A stretch of DNA of 64,000 bases from an uncultured Bacteroidia bacterium (lineage in GTDB: Bacteria > Bacteroidota > Bacteroidia > Bacteroidales > UBA932): positions 43,099-107,098 of the forward strand of contig CACZHP010000015.1 of the NCBI GenBank assembly GCA_902780935.1, read 5' to 3'. Shown here in pieces: positions 60,579 to 64,000 of this stretch. Position numbers and translations under genes: made by a program. The stretch's first letter is position 1; each line of letters begins with the position of its first letter. The notes below the pieces were generated by a model. That model saw only the letters and a list, made by a program, of their open reading frames with translations. It did no database searches and was not told where the DNA came from.

Positions 60579-60586
60579 TAACTTTG
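60579..60586 (+). promoter_or_regulatory. -7 promoter element of the barrel-protein gene
   Basis: TAACTTTG, an exact -7 match, lies 21 bases before the ATG at 60608 and inside the first codons of a longer open frame from 60569, so the later ATG is the real start. The -33 element is weak. The divergent regulator at 60445 could bind this 160-base region. Confidence 0.5.
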
Positions 60587-60607
60587 CAGCCGATAAAATG
60601 TGGACAA

Positions 60608-62986
60608 ATGATGAAACGACTGCCTGCTTTATTTGTTTTTGCGACTCTCGCGTTTCCTGCTTTGGCTCAAGAGGTCTGGAAAGGGAAAGTGGTGGATGAT
60701 AAAGGAGAGCCGGTGGCATACGCCAATGTGGCCATCCTTTCCAGGACCGATTCCACCGTGGTATGCGGCACGGTCACCGAAGAAGATGGGACTTTCAATA
60801 TCGTGACAGGAGAAAGCGACGGGATCATGATGGTGGCGATGATGGGCTACCGGACCGTGTTCCTGACTCCGGTGGACGGGGCGTTGATAGAGCTTCCGGC
60901 CGATTCCGCCATGCTGGAAGGTGCCGCTGTTACTGCCGTTATGCCCAAGACAAAACTCACGGGTGAGGGACTGCAGACAAGTGTCCGAGGATCGGTACTG
61001 GAGAATGTTGGGACAGCCAGGGACGTGCTATCGAAAACACCCGGTTTGATAAAAGGGCAGAACGGCCTGGAGGTTATCGGCAAAGGTTCTCCGCTCGTTT
61101 ATATCAATGGCCGGAGGGTAAGCGACGACAGTGAGCTGGACCGCCTGCAAAGCAATGAGATCCAGAGTATTGAGGTAATCACCAATCCCGGAGCCCAATA
61201 CGACGCTACTGTTAAGAGCGTGGTCCGCATCCGCACCATCCGGCGTCAGGGCGATGGCTTCGGATTCAACCTGAACGCCTCCGACGCCCAGTCCCTGCGT
61301 TGGGCAAAGGGGAATGCCCCTTTCGGAGCCCTCAACATAAACTACCGTACCGGCGGGGTAGATATCTTTGCCGGCGTGAACTACGCCCGTAACACTTCCC
61401 GTCAACAGAGTGACCTGAAAAAGAAAACCTTCGGCAGGACCGCCGCGGGGGAAGACTGGCTCTTTGAGAACAAGGGGACGCTCCTGAATGAATACTTCGG
61501 CAGCACCCTCTATGGCAATGCCGGCGTGAACTGGCAGATGGACGTGAACCATTTCCTGGGCGGCAAGATCGAATGGGGAAGGCACCTGACATATAACGTC
61601 CACACCGTGGTGAACGACAATGTCTATGAGAACGGAACCCTTACCGACCGGCTCGCTACGACTTCCGACGACACCATGGGAGATCTTACTCCGTTCAATC
61701 TGGGCGGGAATATTTATTACAACGGCCTGTTCGCACAGAAGTTGGGTATCGACGTCAATCTGGACTACTACGGGACCGACGACAGCTCCAACTCCGTCTC
61801 CATGGAAACCAGTGACATGACACACGACGCCTCCATCCGGAGCGGCAGCAACAGCACAGGCCGCCTATATGCGGCGAAAGCCGTCCTCTCCTACCCCGTC
61901 GGGAGAGGGCAGTTGCAAGCTGGAACTGAGGAAGCCTTTTCCCGCCGGAGCGACAATTATTCAATCGCTGGTATCGACATACCTGCTTCGGAGGCCACGG
62001 TAAGGGAGGACAATATCGCCGGATTCACCTCCTACGGCTTTTATTTGCCGAAAGCGGGACAATTCAGCGCAGGGATTCGCTACGAGTGGGTGCATTATTC
62101 CTACACTGATGTCATTACTCCCGCAAACAACCTGTCGCGCGATTATGGCAACTGGTTCCCCAATATTTCCTATGCGAATGCGTTCGGACCAGTGCAGATG
62201 ATGCTCAGCTACAGCGCCAAGACCCGAAGGCCCAACTATGCCAACCTGTCCAGCGCCATCCGCTACAACAGCCGGTACATCTGGCAGAGCGGCAACGCTC
62301 AGTTGCAGCCGGAGTTGTCCCATAACATCAGCGCGACGGCCGTCTGGAAGTTCGTCACATTCTCCGCCAATTATTCCCGCACTGATGACGCGATCATGAC
62401 CTGGTCTTCCCCTTACGGAAACGAAGGTGTGGTGCTGGTCCAGCCCCGTAATATTGAATCTCCCTTCAGGTTGTTCTCAACTTTCGTGAACCTCACGCCG
62501 ACCGTAGGTCCCTGGACGATGAACTATACGGTGGGAATACGGGCACAGCGGCTCGACATCAAGGTGAATGATCCCCGCAAGGCCTCCGGAAAAAGAGTGA
62601 CCTCTTTCAATGACAAGCCGGTCTGTTTTGCCCAGCTGCTGAACACATTCTCCGTGAAAGGCGGATGGCAGTTCGAACTGGGCGGCTTGGCGCAGTCCAA
62701 AGGCTACACGGGCAACCTGCTCCTCACGAATGTATATTGCGACATTACAGCCGCAGTACAGAAAACTCTCCTTCAGGACGGCTCCCTGGTTTTGCGCCTG
62801 GAAGGCGTCGACCTGGCCGGAATGGCACATTACAATGTGAACACAGACTTCGGCAGCCATACGATCCGCCAGACAAACGTGATGGACACACAGAAGGTGA
62901 AGTTTTCCGTCCGGTACAACTTCAACTCCGCCCAGAGCAAATACCGCGGCACCGGCGCCGGAGCCGACAGCAAGGCCAGAATGTAA
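60608..62986 (+). CDS. Outer-membrane beta-barrel protein with carboxypeptidase-like N-domain
   Basis: A 792-residue TonB-receptor-like protein. A signal peptide (LPALFVFATLAFPALAQ) precedes a carboxypeptidase-regulatory-like domain (WKGKVVDDKGEPVAYANVAIL, about residues 23-43), a plug-like domain (VLSKTPGLIKGQNGLEVIGKGSPLVYINGRRV, RLQSNEIQSIEVITNPGAQYDAT, cited for position) and a barrel matching the outer membrane beta-barrel (OMP_b-brl_3) family up to the end. Its role may be uptake or surface assembly; the substrate is unknown. The two tandem ATGs (60608, 60611) are equally possible starts. Confidence 0.85.
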   Translation: MMKRLPALFVFATLAFPALAQEVWKGKVVDDKGEPVAYANVAILSRTDSTVVCGTVTEEDGTFNIVTGESDGIMMVAMMGYRTVFLTPVDGALIELPADSAMLEGAAVTAVMPKTKLTGEGLQTSVRGSVLENVGTARDVLSKTPGLIKGQNGLEVIGKGSPLVYINGRRVSDDSELDRLQSNEIQSIEVITNPGAQYDATVKSVVRIRTIRRQGDGFGFNLNASDAQSLRWAKGNAPFGALNINYRTGGVDIFAGVNYARNTSRQQSDLKKKTFGRTAAGEDWLFENKGTLLNEYFGSTLYGNAGVNWQMDVNHFLGGKIEWGRHLTYNVHTVVNDNVYENGTLTDRLATTSDDTMGDLTPFNLGGNIYYNGLFAQKLGIDVNLDYYGTDDSSNSVSMETSDMTHDASIRSGSNSTGRLYAAKAVLSYPVGRGQLQAGTEEAFSRRSDNYSIAGIDIPASEATVREDNIAGFTSYGFYLPKAGQFSAGIRYEWVHYSYTDVITPANNLSRDYGNWFPNISYANAFGPVQMMLSYSAKTRRPNYANLSSAIRYNSRYIWQSGNAQLQPELSHNISATAVWKFVTFSANYSRTDDAIMTWSSPYGNEGVVLVQPRNIESPFRLFSTFVNLTPTVGPWTMNYTVGIRAQRLDIKVNDPRKASGKRVTSFNDKPVCFAQLLNTFSVKGGWQFELGGLAQSKGYTGNLLLTNVYCDITAAVQKTLLQDGSLVLRLEGVDLAGMAHYNVNTDFGSHTIRQTNVMDTQKVKFSVRYNFNSAQSKYRGTGAGADSKARM

Positions 62987-63007
62987 ACTTTTCGTATATT
63001 TATCCTT

Positions 63008-64000
63008 ATGAATATCAGACTTGAAACCCCCGCCGATTACCGCGAGGTAGAAAACCTCACGCGAGAGGCATTTTGGAACGTATATCGCCCCGGCTGCACG
63101 GAACATTATGTGCTGAACCGGTATCGGAACAATCCAGACTTCATCCCGGAACTGGACTTCGTGATGGAGGAGGATGACCGCAATATCGGCCATGTAATGT
63201 TCTCCAAGGCCGAAATAACCCTGGATGACGGCGGCGTATTCCCTTCCTGGACCTTCGGACCCATCAGCATTCACCCGGACTATAAACGCAAGGGATACGG
63301 GCTGAAGCTGCTGCGGTATGCGCTGGACAAGGCCCGCGAGATGGGTGTCGGCCTTCTGCAGATGGAAGGAAATATCGATTTCTACAGCCACGCAGGCTTT
63401 GACCTTGCAAGCAAACTCCATATCCATTATCATGGCGAGCCGCGTGGCTCCGAGGTCCCGTATTTCCTTGCCCAGGAGCTGATTCCCGGCTATTGGGGAG
63501 ATCGTGAGGGCACCTACTGCCCGCCCAAGGGTTACTTCGTGGCCGATGAGGATCCGGAGGCATTTCAGCAGTACGAGGACTCTTTCCCTTCGAAAGAAAA
63601 GCTGCATCTTCCCGGACAGCTGACCTATGACGGAGTCATGGAAACAAGTCGGATCATTCTCCGCCCCTGGCAGGACAGCGATGCGCCTGTGCTGTATAAA
63701 TGGGCATCTGAGCCGGATGTGGGGCCGCGTGCCGGCTGGCCGCCGCATAAATCAGTGGAAGAAAGCCTGGAGATGATCCGGACCATCTTCCACAATGACA
63801 CAACCTGGGCAATAGAACTCAAGGAGTCGGGGGAAGCCATCGGTGCCATGGGCTATCTGCCTTGTGAGGGCAACAATCTCCCGTCCCGCGAGGGCGAGCC
63901 GCTGGTGGGCTACTGGGTGGGAAAACCCTTTTGGAATCAGGGCATTTGTACGGAAGCCTTGCGATTGATGATCGACCATATCCACCGCACAACGGACATC
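63008..64000 (+). CDS. Tandem GNAT N-acetyltransferase (partial, runs off the window)
   Basis: An open frame of 331 codons without a stop to the right edge. Residues about 1-170 are a GNAT domain with the acetyl-CoA loop RKGYGLKLLRYALDKA (HPDYKRKGYG) of the kind found in predicted acetyltransferases acting on small molecules; residues about 215-331 begin a second GNAT domain of the RimJ/RimL kind (TSRIILRPWQDSDAPVLYKW, then FWNQGICTEALRLMIDH). No link to neighbours; the start follows the barrel gene by 21 bases and could be co-transcribed. Confidence 0.85.
   Translation, partial: MNIRLETPADYREVENLTREAFWNVYRPGCTEHYVLNRYRNNPDFIPELDFVMEEDDRNIGHVMFSKAEITLDDGGVFPSWTFGPISIHPDYKRKGYGLKLLRYALDKAREMGVGLLQMEGNIDFYSHAGFDLASKLHIHYHGEPRGSEVPYFLAQELIPGYWGDREGTYCPPKGYFVADEDPEAFQQYEDSFPSKEKLHLPGQLTYDGVMETSRIILRPWQDSDAPVLYKWASEPDVGPRAGWPPHKSVEESLEMIRTIFHNDTTWAIELKESGEAIGAMGYLPCEGNNLPSREGEPLVGYWVGKPFWNQGICTEALRLMIDHIHRTTDI

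Noticed and set aside
62477-63748. 423-codon open frame on the minus strand spanning the barrel-protein end and the GNAT gene
   Set aside because: It crosses two well-supported genes on the plus strand and shows no family resemblance; a shadow of their codon use.

Overview
This 64 kb window is chromosomal DNA from a member of the Bacteroidota, most likely order Bacteroidales. The evidence is a SusC/SusD pair, families largely confined to this phylum (DUF4270, DUF4294, DUF3098, DUF4421), an outer-membrane beta-barrel protein of the carboxypeptidase-regulatory-domain type, many lipoproteins and SPI-type secreted enzymes, and promoters of the form TTTG-N19..21-TAnnTTTG. The DNA is GC-rich for the group (my impression, not computed). 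No phage, insertion sequence, CRISPR array or plasmid gene was recognised.

Layout. 1-5711 (minus): the downstream half of the ribosomal-protein superoperon, rplP to secY, with its own promoter and separated from the usual upstream genes (rpsC etc.). 6.0-9.5 kb: envelope genes (DUF4294; ftsX-DUF3098-uppP-lpxH). 9.5-17 kb: a starch-synthase-like protein with a DUF4270 lipoprotein, acpP, pnuC, a DUF1080 protein, a histidine acid phosphatase and a TPR/OmpA-like lipoprotein. 17-22.3 kb: sigma-54 activator, lptE, a conserved small protein, secG, then a ClpB lacking its N-domain. 22.3-28.5 kb: an operon of C69 dipeptidase, an apparently inactive S46 peptidase homologue and a PfkB kinase; then a small periplasmic protein and pheS. 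28.5-31.4 kb: sialate-esterase-like enzyme, tRNA-Gly with a duplicated 3' end, and a frameshifted AT-rich lipoprotein gene. 31.4-43.3 kb: secreted carbohydrate and phosphodiester enzymes (GH16, GH43-like, Gfo/Idh/MocA, two GDPDs, a glycosidase-like protein, an esterase). 43.3-52.5 kb (minus): operon susC-susD-lipoprotein-FAD oxidoreductase. 52.5-57.2 kb: metY-metX, cation efflux, cysteine desulfidase. 57.2-64 kb: a histidine kinase/response regulator pair, a TetR-type regulator with a second HTH, an outer-membrane barrel protein and the start of a double-GNAT protein.

How the genes work together. The 28-52 kb part reads as a polysaccharide-scavenging neighbourhood: outer-membrane uptake (SusCD), depolymerisation (GH16, GH43-like), de-esterification (two esterases), phosphodiester and phosphate removal (GDPDs, HAD domain, histidine phosphatase) and redox steps (FAD oxidoreductase, Gfo/Idh/MocA, with a DUF1080 hydrolase elsewhere in the window). 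The substrate cannot be read from sequence. metX-metY supply homocysteine from O-acetylhomoserine.

The most unusual signal is a set of short palindromic repeats in several families that sit not only between genes (secG-clpB, after tRNA-Gly, after the gene ending at 41472) but also in frame inside coding sequences: a perfect 21-bp inverted repeat in uppP, and at least four repeat units in the two inter-domain linkers of the NtrC-type regulator. Other points of note are the pseudo-S46 peptidase translationally coupled to a dipeptidase, the N-domain-less ClpB beside a large palindrome, a GDPD-HAD fusion, and an esterase with an upstream degenerate copy of its own fold.
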